The position numbers were made by a program, and so were the translations under genes. Below, piece after piece: positions 25,969 to 34,668 of a stretch of DNA of 64,000 nt. Position 1 is the first letter of the stretch; every line of letters starts with the position of its first letter. The notes under the pieces were generated by a model that had not been told where the DNA came from, made no database searches, and saw only the letters and a list, made by a program, of their open reading frames with translations. This DNA is from Flavobacterium sufflavum (GTDB taxonomy: Bacteria; Bacteroidota; Bacteroidia; Flavobacteriales; Flavobacteriaceae), in NCBI RefSeq assembly GCF_004016525.1, contig NZ_SACJ01000004.1:248001-312000 (forward strand). Reading direction: 5' to 3'.

Positions 25969-27654
25969 TTACCAGAACTTCACGTATAAAGCAGCGATAA
26001 TTAATAAAGTAATGATGATTAACACTGTAGTTTGTGGTTTTACCTTAAACATTTCAGTATCTAATTCAAACGCTTTAGGATTAACTTTTGGTCCTGCAAA
26101 ACTGATTCCAATCATAAGCAACATTGTAAATGCGAATGATAATCCCATACAGATATGGAATGGAATTTCAAAACCACCTTTACCATTTGGCCAAGCTGTG
26201 TACAATAAAGTTTCGTTTCCAAACATTGCCGGTGCGTATTCGTTGAATAAAACCGATAATAAGAAACCTGTAATTACACCCACAATAGCAGCTGTTCCTG
26301 TAGTTCTTTTCCAGAACATCCCTAGGAAGAACATAGCAAATACCCCTGGGCTAATAAATCCTGTATACTTTTGGATGTAAGTAAAACCTCCTACTCCTCC
26401 AATTCCAAGTAAGTCATTCCAGGTAAACAATACCGCAAGAACCATTGAAGCAAAAACGGCATATCTACCAATATTCACCTGGGCTCTGTCTGAAGCACCT
26501 TTTTGAATGTATTTTTTATGAACGTCTAAAGTATAGATAGTTGAAATACTGTTTACCTTACCTGCTAACGAAGCTACGATAGCTGCAGTCAAAGCAGCAA
26601 CTGACAATCCTTTTAATCCTGTTGGCAAGAAAGTCAACATCGCTGAATAAGCTCCGTCTTTTCCTCCAACTAATTGTGGTAAATGTCCTCCTTGGTATAA
26701 AACGTAAGCAGCAATACCAGGCAACATAACAATTACAGGCATTAATAATTTCAACAAACCTGCAAACAAAATACCTGTACGTGCTGTTTGTAAATCGGCA
26801 CCCAAAGCTCTTTGTGTGATATATTGGTTACATCCCCAATAGTTCAGGTTAATAATCCAAATACCAGCTAAATAAGACAATATCCCCGGGAAAGTAAGGT
26901 ATTTATCAATTTCTAACTGAGTAGAAGTAGCTGTTGGTCTAGGAATAATCATTTTGAAATGCTCCGGTGCTTCTCTCATCAATACCTTGAATCCTGCAAT
27001 AGCATCCTGCCCCACTCCAAAGTACTGCCCTACTGTTGTTAAAGCAATATAAGAAGTTACTAAACCTCCAATGATTAATACCGCAACCTGAATAACATCA
27101 GTATAAGCAACAACTTTCATACCTCCTAATGAGATAATCAAAGCAAAAACTGCCAATCCTAACATGATAACATGAAGAAAATCACCTCCTGCTAATCCGT
27201 TAATAGCAACAGCTCCTAAATATAAAATAGAAGTTAAGTTTACAAAAACATACAAAAACAACCAAAAAACAGCCATAATCAAAGCCGTAGTTTCGTTATA
27301 TCTGGTTTTTAAGAATTGAGGCATGGTGTAAATCTTGTTTTTCAAATAAACAGGAATAAACCAAATCGCAATAATGATTAAGGCAATAGCAGCAACCCAC
27401 TCGTAAGCGGCAACAGCAATTCCTAAAAAGAATCCTTCTCCACTCATTCCAATAAACTGCTCAGCTGAAATGTTAGAAGCAATTAACGAAGCTCCAATAG
27501 CCCACCATGTTAATGTTCCTTCTGCCAAGAAATACGCTTTGGCGTCGTGTTCGTTTTTTTCGCGCTTGCGATAAATAATATATCCGTAGATAGATACGAT
27601 TAAAAAGTAGATAATGAATACTGCATAATCTGCAAATTCGAGACTTGAGCTCAT
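25969..27654 (-). CDS. Sodium/sugar symporter of the SSS (SGLT) family
   Basis: A 561-residue inner-membrane protein with about 14 hydrophobic helices. Family signatures include AYFLAEGTLTWWAIGASLIASNISAEQFIGMSG near the N-terminus and GSL-type LSVAALTAAIVASLAGKVNSISTIYTLDVHKKY in the middle. It matches the vSGLT-like group that co-transports a monosaccharide with Na+. Next to an arabinogalactan-type PUL, galactose or arabinose would be logical cargo, but this is inference. It is a single-gene unit with its own terminator. The start is ATG at 27652-27654. Confidence 0.93.
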   Translation of the reverse strand: MSSSLEFADYAVFIIYFLIVSIYGYIIYRKREKNEHDAKAYFLAEGTLTWWAIGASLIASNISAEQFIGMSGEGFFLGIAVAAYEWVAAIALIIIAIWFIPVYLKNKIYTMPQFLKTRYNETTALIMAVFWLFLYVFVNLTSILYLGAVAINGLAGGDFLHVIMLGLAVFALIISLGGMKVVAYTDVIQVAVLIIGGLVTSYIALTTVGQYFGVGQDAIAGFKVLMREAPEHFKMIIPRPTATSTQLEIDKYLTFPGILSYLAGIWIINLNYWGCNQYITQRALGADLQTARTGILFAGLLKLLMPVIVMLPGIAAYVLYQGGHLPQLVGGKDGAYSAMLTFLPTGLKGLSVAALTAAIVASLAGKVNSISTIYTLDVHKKYIQKGASDRAQVNIGRYAVFASMVLAVLFTWNDLLGIGGVGGFTYIQKYTGFISPGVFAMFFLGMFWKRTTGTAAIVGVITGFLLSVLFNEYAPAMFGNETLLYTAWPNGKGGFEIPFHICMGLSFAFTMLLMIGISFAGPKVNPKAFELDTEMFKVKPQTTVLIIITLLIIAALYVKFW

Positions 27655-28047
27655 AAGAAAATTGTTTTTTAGTTAATTATAGATTTTTGTTTTTAAATAC
27701 AACTTTTTGTTTCTAAACCAATGTAATCGATTCTTCTTTGATTAATTGAGAATAATACACATCTAGGATTTATCACTTCAGAATTTCGTTAAAAATCTTA
27801 TTATAAAATAGTACATCAATTATATTTCAATACTTTTTTTACGAAAAACGAAATCCAAAAGTAAAATAAAAATACTTATTTACATCATTTTTTTAAATGT
27901 AAATTAAACATTTATAACCACAAAACAACATAACTACCTAAAAAACAATAAAGTAATCATTTTTATTTATTACTTATTTTTTTCAATTAAGCTGAAAACA
28001 ATAAAAATAAAGGCTAAAATTGGCTTTAAAAAACTAAAATTTAGCTA
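27655..28047. other. 393-bp AT-rich intergenic region with no recognised gene
   Basis: The region between the symporter and birA is very AT-rich. I see no reading frame, RNA gene or clear TAnnTTTG box. It should contain the symporter promoter and the birA 3' end. A weak 6-bp GCTAAA/TTTAGC stem at 28011-28045 could be a poor terminator for birA. Confidence 0.5.
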
Positions 28048-28776
28048 TCAATATAACATTTGAATTTCTTTAAGACCATACTCAACGATGCTATCATTTT
28101 CCAAAAGAACAATTAATTTTCCCGTTGCAGAAACCCCTTGGATAATTCCCATAAAAGCTTTTTGGTTTTCTAGTTTAAAAGGCATAGGAACTCCTTTTTT
28201 AAACAAGACTTCAGTGTATTTCTCCCATAAATATTGAGGATTCAAATTAATAAGTTCTAAATTAACCTCAAATTGTTCTACAATCAGGGGAACCAATTCA
28301 TCTTTATCAAAACTGGAATTAGTGATAACAGCCATAGAAGAAGCCTTAGGTAAGTTTTCAAAATTAGTTTGATTCACGTTCAAACCAATACCGATGACAG
28401 AAGAAATGCTGCCATCACTTTTAAAACTATTTTCAATAAGAATGCCAGCAATTTTATAATTAGCTGACATAATGTCGTTAGGCCATTTAATACTTAAATT
28501 CTGAATATTAAAAGTTTTTAACACCTCAATCAACGCCAAAGCCGTTGCAATATTCAACTTGTAAATCTCCTCAACACCCACTAATAAACCTTTAACAAAA
28601 ACACTCATTATTAGATTCTTAGACTTTTCAGAATTCCAAACAGCCCCCATCTGACCTCGCCCTTTAGTTTGATTTTCAGCAGTAACCACAGTGTAATTTT
28701 CAAGTTCCTCTGTTGCCGACAAGCCTTTCAGAAAATCATTTGTAGAATCTATGGCATCGAGTTTGATTACTTTCAT
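28048..28776 (-). CDS. birA: Biotin--[acetyl-CoA-carboxylase] ligase, no DNA-binding domain
   Basis: A 242-residue biotin protein ligase. The catalytic core begins at once with KLDAIDSTNDFLKGL. The biotinoyl-AMP loop is TKGRGQMGAVWNSEKSKNLIMSV, and SIKWPNDIM and KIAGILIEN follow. The C-terminal SH3-like cap includes FMGIIQGVSATGKLIVLL. The N-terminal helix-turn-helix of E. coli BirA is absent, so this is a group I enzyme that cannot itself repress biotin genes. The frame extends two codons further to a TTG, but ATG at 28774-28776 is preferred. It is divergent from rsfS. Confidence 0.95.
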   Translation of the reverse strand: MKVIKLDAIDSTNDFLKGLSATEELENYTVVTAENQTKGRGQMGAVWNSEKSKNLIMSVFVKGLLVGVEEIYKLNIATALALIEVLKTFNIQNLSIKWPNDIMSANYKIAGILIENSFKSDGSISSVIGIGLNVNQTNFENLPKASSMAVITNSSFDKDELVPLIVEQFEVNLELINLNPQYLWEKYTEVLFKKGVPMPFKLENQKAFMGIIQGVSATGKLIVLLENDSIVEYGLKEIQMLY

Positions 28777-28791
28777 TAGCAATTATTTTTG

Positions 28792-28814
28792 TAACATAAT
28801 TTAATATTATGTTA
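28792..28814. promoter_or_regulatory. 23-bp palindrome between birA and rsfS
   Basis: TAACATAAT (28792-28800) and ATTATGTTA (28806-28814) are perfect 9-bp inverted repeats around TTAAT. The palindrome lies 15 bases before the birA ATG and at the predicted birA transcription start. It may be a protein operator or a 5'-end RNA hairpin. Confidence 0.55.
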
Positions 28815-28819
28815 AGGTT

Positions 28820-28827
28820 CAAAAATA
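28820..28827 (-). promoter_or_regulatory. Promoter -7 element of birA
   Basis: The minus strand reads TATTTTTG, matching TAnnTTTG, 43 bases before the birA ATG. No good TTG at -33 was found. Confidence 0.4.
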
Positions 28828-28872
28828 ATCACAAAAAATGGTAACTTTACACACTTATTATAAAAATAATTC

Positions 28873-29244
28873 ATGGCAAAAAAGACTGTAAATAATGATG
28901 ACCTATTGGCAAACATTATCAAAGGAATAGAAGAAGTAAAAGGAAATGACATAGATATTCTCGATCTTAGAGAAATTGACACCGCAGTTTGCGACTATTT
29001 TGTTATCTGCAACGGAAATTCAAACACCCAGGTTAACGCAATTGTTAACTCCATTCAAAAAATTGTTTCTAAAGAAATCAAAGATAAACCTTGGCATGTT
29101 GAGGGAACTGACAATGCTGAATGGGTTCTTATGGACTATGTTAACATTGTGGTTCACGTTTTTCAAAAACAAATTAGAGAATATTATAATATCGAAAGTT
29201 TGTGGGGAGATGCAAAAATTACTACAATTGCAAACAAATACTAA
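28873..29244 (+). CDS. rsfS: Ribosome silencing factor RsfS
   Basis: A 123-residue protein of the RsfS/DUF143 family. Visible motifs are DIDILDLREIDTAVCDYFVICNG, STQV-like NSNTQVNAIV and EGTDNAEWVLMDYVNIVVHVF with the ending YNIESLWGDAK. The family binds uL14 and blocks 30S-50S joining during starvation. It lies 16 bases upstream of ftsH on the same strand, a gene order common in Flavobacteriaceae. Confidence 0.96.
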   Translation: MAKKTVNNDDLLANIIKGIEEVKGNDIDILDLREIDTAVCDYFVICNGNSNTQVNAIVNSIQKIVSKEIKDKPWHVEGTDNAEWVLMDYVNIVVHVFQKQIREYYNIESLWGDAKITTIANKY

Positions 29245-29260
29245 AGAAAGATAGAAAACG

Positions 29261-31186
29261 ATGGCAAAAGATAACAATCAAAATCCTAACAAATTTAGGA
29301 TAAGTCCATGGTTAGTGTACACTACCATATTACTTATTTTCTTGTTTATTAGCTTTGTAACCGGCAGCTCCAGCTTACAAGAACCTGCTCAATTAAAATC
29401 GTCCAACATAGACAATATGTTGACCAAAGGGGAAATCAAAAATGTTATTATTTTCAACAATAAAGATGCTGAAATATATCTTTCTGACGCAGGACTGAAA
29501 GACCCTAAAAACAAAGCAGTTGCTAAAGACATCTTTGACAGACCTAACAAAGGTCCTCATTACACAACAAAATTTGGTGACTTAAAATCTTTTCAGGAAA
29601 AACTTGACAAAGCTAAAGCTGAAAAAAAATTAGTTGATTATGATTTTAAAGAAGCAAGCAACTGGACTGACATTCTAATTAGCTTACTTCCTGTTATCAT
29701 CATCATTGGAGTGTGGATTTTCATCATGCGCAAAATGTCAGGTGGTGGCGCTGGTGGTGGCGGACAAATCTTTAACATCGGAAAATCAAAAGCAAGACTT
29801 TTTGATGAAAAAACAGATGTTAAAACAACTTTTAAAGATGTAGCAGGACTTGAAGGTGCTAAAGAAGAAATACAGGAAATTGTTGAATTCCTGAAAAACC
29901 CTGAAAAATTCACCAATTTGGGAGGTAAAATCCCCAAAGGAGCTTTGCTTGTCGGCCCTCCAGGAACAGGAAAAACCTTATTAGCAAAAGCAGTAGCCGG
30001 TGAAGCTCAAGTTCCGTTTTTCTCTTTATCAGGTTCTGATTTTGTCGAAATGTTTGTAGGTGTAGGTGCTTCGAGAGTACGTGATTTGTTCAAACAAGCC
30101 AAAGAAAAATCGCCGGCAATTATTTTCATTGACGAGATTGATGCCGTAGGTAGAGCCAGAGGAAAAAACAATATGTCAGGTGGAAATGACGAAAGAGAAA
30201 ACACTCTGAACCAACTACTTACTGAAATGGATGGTTTTGGATCAAACTCTAACGTAATCGTTTTGGCAGCAACAAACAGAGCCGATGTTTTAGACAAAGC
30301 TTTAATGCGTGCCGGGCGTTTTGACAGACAAATATTTGTAGACTTACCGGATATTCGCGAACGAGCCGAAATTTTCAAAGTACACCTTGCTCCTTTGAAA
30401 AAAGTAGAAGGTTTAGATTTAGACTTTTTAGCCAAACAAACTCCTGGTTTCTCTGGTGCTGATATTGCCAATGTATGTAACGAAGCTGCATTAATTGCTG
30501 CCCGTAACAACAAAACAGCTGTTGACAAACAAGATTTCCTTGATGCAGTTGACAGAATTGTAGGTGGTTTAGAAAAGAAAAACAAAATCATCACTCCTGA
30601 GGAGAAAAAAGCAATCGCAATTCACGAAGCAGGTCATGCCACAGTTAGCTGGATGCTTGAACACGCTGCCCCGCTAATCAAGGTAACAATTGTTCCTCGT
30701 GGACAAAGTTTAGGTGCCGCATGGTACTTACCTGAAGAACGTCAAATTGTACGCCCTGACCAAATGCTGGACGAAATGTGTGCCACTATGGGAGGAAGAG
30801 CTGCTGAAAAAGTGACTTTCAACAAAATTTCAACAGGTGCTTTAAGTGATTTAGAAAAAGTTACTAAACAAGCTCGCGCCATGGTTACTATCTATGGTTT
30901 GAATGACAAAATAGGAAATGTTACTTATTATGATTCATCAGGACAAAGCGAATACAGTTTCTCAAAACCTTATTCTGACGAAACAGCAAAAGTGATAGAC
31001 ACTGAAATATCGGCACTTATAGAAAGCCAATACGAAAGAGCTATCAAAATCCTGGAAGAAAACAAAGACAAATTAAATCAGCTTGCTGATATTCTGATCG
31101 AAAAAGAGGTGATTTTCAAAGACGATTTGGAAGCTATTTTCGGAAAAAGAAGTTTTGACAAAAATCTCGAAGAGGTAGTCTCATAA
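29261..31186 (+). CDS. ftsH: ATP-dependent zinc metalloprotease FtsH
   Basis: A 641-residue inner-membrane protease. Two membrane spans flank a periplasmic domain (about 16-34 and 145-163). The AAA+ module has Walker A GPPGTGKT (near 231-238), Walker B IIFIDEID and the second region of homology NVIVLAATNRADVLDKAL..GRFDR. The zinc site HEAGH lies near 455-459, with the third ligand probably in the downstream DLEKV region. It degrades misassembled membrane proteins and controls LPS or sigma-factor levels in other bacteria. It is followed by a strong terminator. Confidence 0.98.
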   Translation: MAKDNNQNPNKFRISPWLVYTTILLIFLFISFVTGSSSLQEPAQLKSSNIDNMLTKGEIKNVIIFNNKDAEIYLSDAGLKDPKNKAVAKDIFDRPNKGPHYTTKFGDLKSFQEKLDKAKAEKKLVDYDFKEASNWTDILISLLPVIIIIGVWIFIMRKMSGGGAGGGGQIFNIGKSKARLFDEKTDVKTTFKDVAGLEGAKEEIQEIVEFLKNPEKFTNLGGKIPKGALLVGPPGTGKTLLAKAVAGEAQVPFFSLSGSDFVEMFVGVGASRVRDLFKQAKEKSPAIIFIDEIDAVGRARGKNNMSGGNDERENTLNQLLTEMDGFGSNSNVIVLAATNRADVLDKALMRAGRFDRQIFVDLPDIRERAEIFKVHLAPLKKVEGLDLDFLAKQTPGFSGADIANVCNEAALIAARNNKTAVDKQDFLDAVDRIVGGLEKKNKIITPEEKKAIAIHEAGHATVSWMLEHAAPLIKVTIVPRGQSLGAAWYLPEERQIVRPDQMLDEMCATMGGRAAEKVTFNKISTGALSDLEKVTKQARAMVTIYGLNDKIGNVTYYDSSGQSEYSFSKPYSDETAKVIDTEISALIESQYERAIKILEENKDKLNQLADILIEKEVIFKDDLEAIFGKRSFDKNLEEVVS

Positions 31187-31210
31187 TTAGACAGTTGACA
31201 TAAATTATTT

Positions 31211-31252
31211 AAAATCTTAATTCAAAACAGCGTTTTGAATTAAGATTTTTTT
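31211..31252 (+). terminator. Strong terminator after ftsH
   Basis: The 18-bp perfect arms (31211-31228 and 31232-31249) with an AGC loop end in a T-run. The downstream T-run merges with the -7 box of the next operon at 31252-31259. Confidence 0.95.
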
Positions 31253-31259
31253 ATCTTTG
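31252..31259 (+). promoter_or_regulatory. Promoter -7 element of the LUD-cdsA-psd operon
   Basis: TATCTTTG matches TAnnTTTG and lies 38 bases before the ATG at 31298. A TTG at 31235-31237 is only 14 bp upstream, shorter than usual, and lies within the terminator arm. Confidence 0.5.
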
Positions 31260-31297
31260 GACGGTTACAAATAATATATCAAGTACCCTTACAAAGT

Positions 31298-31900
31298 ATG
31301 AGCCTCTTTAGAAAAATATTCGGATCCAGTGTTTCGGCATCAGATGAGGAAAAAGAAAGTCAAAACAACAATTTCTTTCCTGAGAACAACATATCTGTTG
31401 ACGAACGATTTATCTACAATTTCAAAAAAAATGGAGGTAAATTTTTGTACTGTGAAAATGCTCAGGAAGTAAAAGATCAATTTGAAAATATCTTAGAAGA
31501 AAATGACTGGTTTGAGACTGAAGTATTGTGCTATGACTCTAATTTATTTGGATTATTAGACGAAAACAAACTTAATTATAACAAGCCTACAAATCCTAAA
31601 TTCTTATTATCCAGTTGTGAAAATTTGATTGCTGAAGAAGGCTCTATCCTATTTTCATCTAAACAAATCAAACAACACAAACCTAACGAATTACCTACTA
31701 ACATCGTAATTTTAGCAACCACAAGTCAAATTCTGGCTATGAAAAGCGACGGTCTTAGTGCCATAAAAAAGAAATACGAAAGAGATTACCCTACCAATAT
31801 TACAGCTATAAAATATTTTGAAAAAGCAAAAGAAGAAGACTTTACCCAATACGGCAGCTCTGCTAAAAATCTTTATTTATTGCTTTTAGAAGATCTTTAA
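31298..31900 (+). CDS. LUD-domain protein (LutC/YkgG-like)
   Basis: A 200-residue protein. Motifs of the LUD domain are visible in CENLIAEEGSILFSSKQIKQHKPNELPTNIVILATTSQIL, corresponding to the family's E-x-G-(S/T) region and the VV-like strand. LutC takes part in lactate utilization elsewhere, but no lutA or lutB is present here, so no substrate is claimed. It is the first gene of an operon with cdsA (1-base gap), psd, an acyl-CoA-binding protein and probably the superoxide dismutase. Confidence 0.8.
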   Translation: MSLFRKIFGSSVSASDEEKESQNNNFFPENNISVDERFIYNFKKNGGKFLYCENAQEVKDQFENILEENDWFETEVLCYDSNLFGLLDENKLNYNKPTNPKFLLSSCENLIAEEGSILFSSKQIKQHKPNELPTNIVILATTSQILAMKSDGLSAIKKKYERDYPTNITAIKYFEKAKEEDFTQYGSSAKNLYLLLLEDL

Positions 31901-31901
31901 A

Positions 31902-32792
31902 ATGAATGAAACTCTAAAAAGATCAATATCTGGAGCTGTTTATATTATTTTATTATTAGCTTCTATATTATTTTCAACCGAAAGTTTTTTTATACTCTTT
32001 GGCGTATTCTTAGTCATTGCTATATATGAATTCTGCAATTTAACCCAAGTAAGTAAAGCACTGCCTTTAATTGCAGGCTCTCTATTGTATTGCACCATAA
32101 CATTAATTAGTCATTACAATAAAATTACTACTGAGACTATCAATCAAATCTTTGATACTAATATTGAAATTACCGTCAATATTCAGCAAATGAACATCGT
32201 TTTATTGGCAACTACCTTAGTTGTATCCATAAAATGTATTCTGTTTTTATTTTATGACAATATTCAAAAGATAAGTACATCGTCAAAATACCTTTACTTA
32301 TTCGGCTACATCATATTACCTTTCGTATTTATCACCAAAATTTCCTTTGGAATAAAAGACTACAATCCTAAAATTATAATTGGACTATTCCTCTTAATTT
32401 GGACTAACGATACTTTTGCTTATATCGTTGGAAAATCAATTGGAAAAAACAAACTATTCGAACGCATATCTCCTAAAAAAACCATTGAAGGTTTTGTAGG
32501 TGGAATTCTTTTTGCAGTTTTAGCGGGTTATTTAATATCAAAATATTACATCAAAGCCAAACCTGAATTTAGCCAACAATCAATACTAATATGGACCTCT
32601 ATTGCAACTATTGTTGGTATATTTGGAACTATAGGCGACTTAATTGAATCCAAATTCAAACGTATTGCCGGTGTAAAAGACAGCGGAAATATCATGCCGG
32701 GACACGGAGGTGTACTGGATAGACTAGATAGTGTTATATTTGTAGCACCAATTATATTTTTATTTTATCAAATTTTAAATTATGTTTCATAA
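31902..32792 (+). CDS. cdsA: Phosphatidate cytidylyltransferase
   Basis: A 296-residue membrane protein with about eight hydrophobic helices. The C-terminal signature includes WTNDTFAYIVGKSIGKNKLFERISPKKTIEGFVGG and GDLIESKFKRIAGVKDSGNIMPGHGGVLDRLDS. It makes CDP-diacylglycerol from phosphatidic acid and CTP. It overlaps psd by 11 bases, so the two steps of phosphatidylethanolamine synthesis are linked in one transcript. Confidence 0.97.
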   Translation: MNETLKRSISGAVYIILLLASILFSTESFFILFGVFLVIAIYEFCNLTQVSKALPLIAGSLLYCTITLISHYNKITTETINQIFDTNIEITVNIQQMNIVLLATTLVVSIKCILFLFYDNIQKISTSSKYLYLFGYIILPFVFITKISFGIKDYNPKIIIGLFLLIWTNDTFAYIVGKSIGKNKLFERISPKKTIEGFVGGILFAVLAGYLISKYYIKAKPEFSQQSILIWTSIATIVGIFGTIGDLIESKFKRIAGVKDSGNIMPGHGGVLDRLDSVIFVAPIIFLFYQILNYVS

Positions 32793-33435
32793 AGAAGGAA
32801 TCCCATCAATTTTTTTAGGTACAGTTTTTACTGTTGCTGTACTTTTACTTGCTGACAAATTTATTGATATCAATTGGTTAAGAATGTTGGTTCAAATCTT
32901 TGCCTTTTTGATTTTGGTTACCATTTTGCAATTCTTTAGAAATCCTAAAAGAACAGCAATCATCAATGAAAATCATATTTTGGCTCCTGTTGACGGAAAA
33001 GTCGTAGTTATCGAAGAAGTTTACGAAGGGGAATATTTTAAAGACAAACGTTTACAGGTTTCTATCTTTATGTCGCCTATAAATGTACACGTTACGCGAT
33101 ATGCAATGAGTGGAATTGTAAAATTCAGCAAATACCACCCTGGAAAGTTTTTAGTTGCCTGGCACCCAAAAGCAAGCGAAGAAAACGAAAGAACAACTGT
33201 TGTGCTTGAAAATAATACTTTTGGTGCTATCTTATACCGTCAAATTGCCGGAGCATTAGCACGCCGAATTGTAAATTACGCACAAGAAGGAATGCAAGTG
33301 GTTCAAGGGACCGATGCCGGATTTATTAAATTTGGTTCCAGAGTAGATTTATTTTTACCTTTAGGAACTCCAATAAATGTGGTTTTAAATCAAAAAGCTA
33401 TTGGAGGAAAAACTATTATTGCAACAAAAGGATAA
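32782..33435 (+). CDS. psd: Phosphatidylserine decarboxylase family protein
   Basis: A 217-residue protein of the short PSD family. The N-terminus carries two hydrophobic segments. Conserved blocks are ILAPVDGKVVVIEEV, FMSPINVHVTR and YHPGKFLVAWHPKASEENERT. The self-cleavage region reads FIKFGSRVDLFLP, with the Ser in the GS pair expected to become the pyruvoyl group. The reaction is phosphatidylserine to phosphatidylethanolamine. Confidence 0.93.
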   Translation: MFHKEGIPSIFLGTVFTVAVLLLADKFIDINWLRMLVQIFAFLILVTILQFFRNPKRTAIINENHILAPVDGKVVVIEEVYEGEYFKDKRLQVSIFMSPINVHVTRYAMSGIVKFSKYHPGKFLVAWHPKASEENERTTVVLENNTFGAILYRQIAGALARRIVNYAQEGMQVVQGTDAGFIKFGSRVDLFLPLGTPINVVLNQKAIGGKTIIATKG

Positions 33436-33438
33436 TAA

Positions 33439-33699
33439 ATGACCCAAAAAGATTTAGATACTAGGTTCAAAGAAGCAGTTAAAAAAGCTTCTAAAATGAC
33501 TCAGGCATCTTTACCTCAAGATGTCCAGTTGCGGCTTTATGCCTATTATAAACAGGCTACTATTGGCACTATGGAAATAAGACAAACTTCTAATTTCCAC
33601 TTAAGAGATGCCTTTAAAATAAATGCCTGGATGCAAATAAGTCATATCTCAGCTGATGAAGCCAAAGAAAATTATATCGAAATCATCAATTCTCTTTGA
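33439..33699 (+). CDS. Acyl-CoA-binding protein
   Basis: An 86-residue protein with the four-helix ACBP pattern: LDTRFKEAVKKASKM, LYAYYKQATIG and KINAWMQISHISADEAKENYIEII. The Tyr-rich YKQAT and the Lys/Trp helix are the family's acyl-CoA contacts. It probably carries acyl-CoA for membrane lipid synthesis, in line with cdsA and psd immediately upstream. Confidence 0.93.
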   Translation: MTQKDLDTRFKEAVKKASKMTQASLPQDVQLRLYAYYKQATIGTMEIRQTSNFHLRDAFKINAWMQISHISADEAKENYIEIINSL

Positions 33700-33715
33700 A
33701 ATAAATAGCATTCCA

Positions 33716-34492
33716 ATGAAAAAGATTATTTATACAATCACAAGTTTGTTTTTATTGAGTTTTTTAACTTCATGCAACAATAAAAAACTAACTGAAGTAG
33801 TCGAAGTTCCTCTTCCTACGGCTGAAGAAAAAGTAACCCTTGGATTCCCTGATGATGTAAAGGCTGAGCCGGGTTCTTTTTTATTAGAAAAACTGCCTTA
33901 TTCTTATGATGCTCTGGCACCTGCTATTTCAGCTCTAAACTTAGAAGCACACTATTCTAAACACTACCTGACTTACACAAATAACTTAAACAAAGCCATA
34001 GCCGGAACTGAATACGAGAATATGTCAATCGAAGATATCTTAGCCAAGCTGGACATTAACGATACTGAACTTAGAAACAATGCAGGAGGTTATTACAACC
34101 ATTCTCTTTATTGGAAATCTATGGGACCTAATGCTGGCGGAACTCCTAAAGACAGCATTGCAGGAGCCATCGACAAAGATTTTGGTTCTTTTACCGATTT
34201 TAAAAATGCATTTAAAGAAGAAGCAAACAAACAATTTGGTTCAGCCTGGGTTTGGTTAATTGTTGACAAAGCAGGAAATTTAAAAATTACCAGTTCCCAA
34301 AACCAGGATAATCCTTTGATGCGAAATGCCGCTGTACCAGGGACACCTATTTTAGCTTTAGATTTATGGGAACACGCTTATTATTTAGGACACCAATACC
34401 GCCGTGCAACCTACATCGATTCGTTCTTTAACATCATAAACTGGGAAAAAGTAAACGAAAACTATCAAAATACATTCATAAAAAAATACTAA
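33716..34492 (+). CDS. Exported lipoprotein superoxide dismutase (Fe/Mn type)
   Basis: A 258-residue protein. The first ~20 residues form a lipoprotein signal (LFLLSFLTSC). The enzyme part has the metal ligands in LEAHYSKHY, YYNHSLYWKSM and LDLWEHAYYLGHQYR, with the second-sphere SAWVWLI segment. It dismutates superoxide outside the cytoplasm. A longer frame begins at 33656 inside the previous gene, but ATG at 33716 opens the signal peptide directly. Iron versus manganese cannot be decided by eye. The 16-base gap from the ACBP gene suggests co-transcription. Confidence 0.93.
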   Translation: MKKIIYTITSLFLLSFLTSCNNKKLTEVVEVPLPTAEEKVTLGFPDDVKAEPGSFLLEKLPYSYDALAPAISALNLEAHYSKHYLTYTNNLNKAIAGTEYENMSIEDILAKLDINDTELRNNAGGYYNHSLYWKSMGPNAGGTPKDSIAGAIDKDFGSFTDFKNAFKEEANKQFGSAWVWLIVDKAGNLKITSSQNQDNPLMRNAAVPGTPILALDLWEHAYYLGHQYRRATYIDSFFNIINWEKVNENYQNTFIKKY

Positions 34493-34512
34493 CACATTTT
34501 TTTCGAACAAAC

Positions 34513-34553
34513 AAAAAGCTGATGCACTACTTCATAGTATTCATCAGCTTTTT
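34513..34553 (+). terminator. Terminator after superoxide dismutase
   Basis: Arms AAAAAGCTGATG (34513-34524) and CATCAGCTTTTT (34542-34553), continued by more Ts. An inner ACTA/TAGT stem extends the hairpin. Confidence 0.9.
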
Positions 34554-34623
34554 TTGTTTAAAATCCAAAACTGATAACAAAAAAATATCCCTTTTCAAAA
34601 TCATAAATAAATAGTAATATTTA

Positions 34624-34652
34624 TTGGGATTGTTTCCTTTTTCATAAATTTG
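34624..34652 (+). promoter_or_regulatory. Promoter of the OstA/LptA-like gene
   Basis: TTG at 34624-34626, an 18-bp spacer, then TAAATTTG at 34645-34652. This matches the flavobacterial consensus. The predicted start point leaves a leader of only about 11 bases before the TTG start codon. Confidence 0.65.
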
Positions 34653-34668
34653 ACAAAAATATACACCC

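Noticed and set aside
30007..30594. 195-codon open frame on the minus strand
   Set aside because: It lies fully inside ftsH on the opposite strand and its product is a low-complexity shadow of the AAA+ domain codons.
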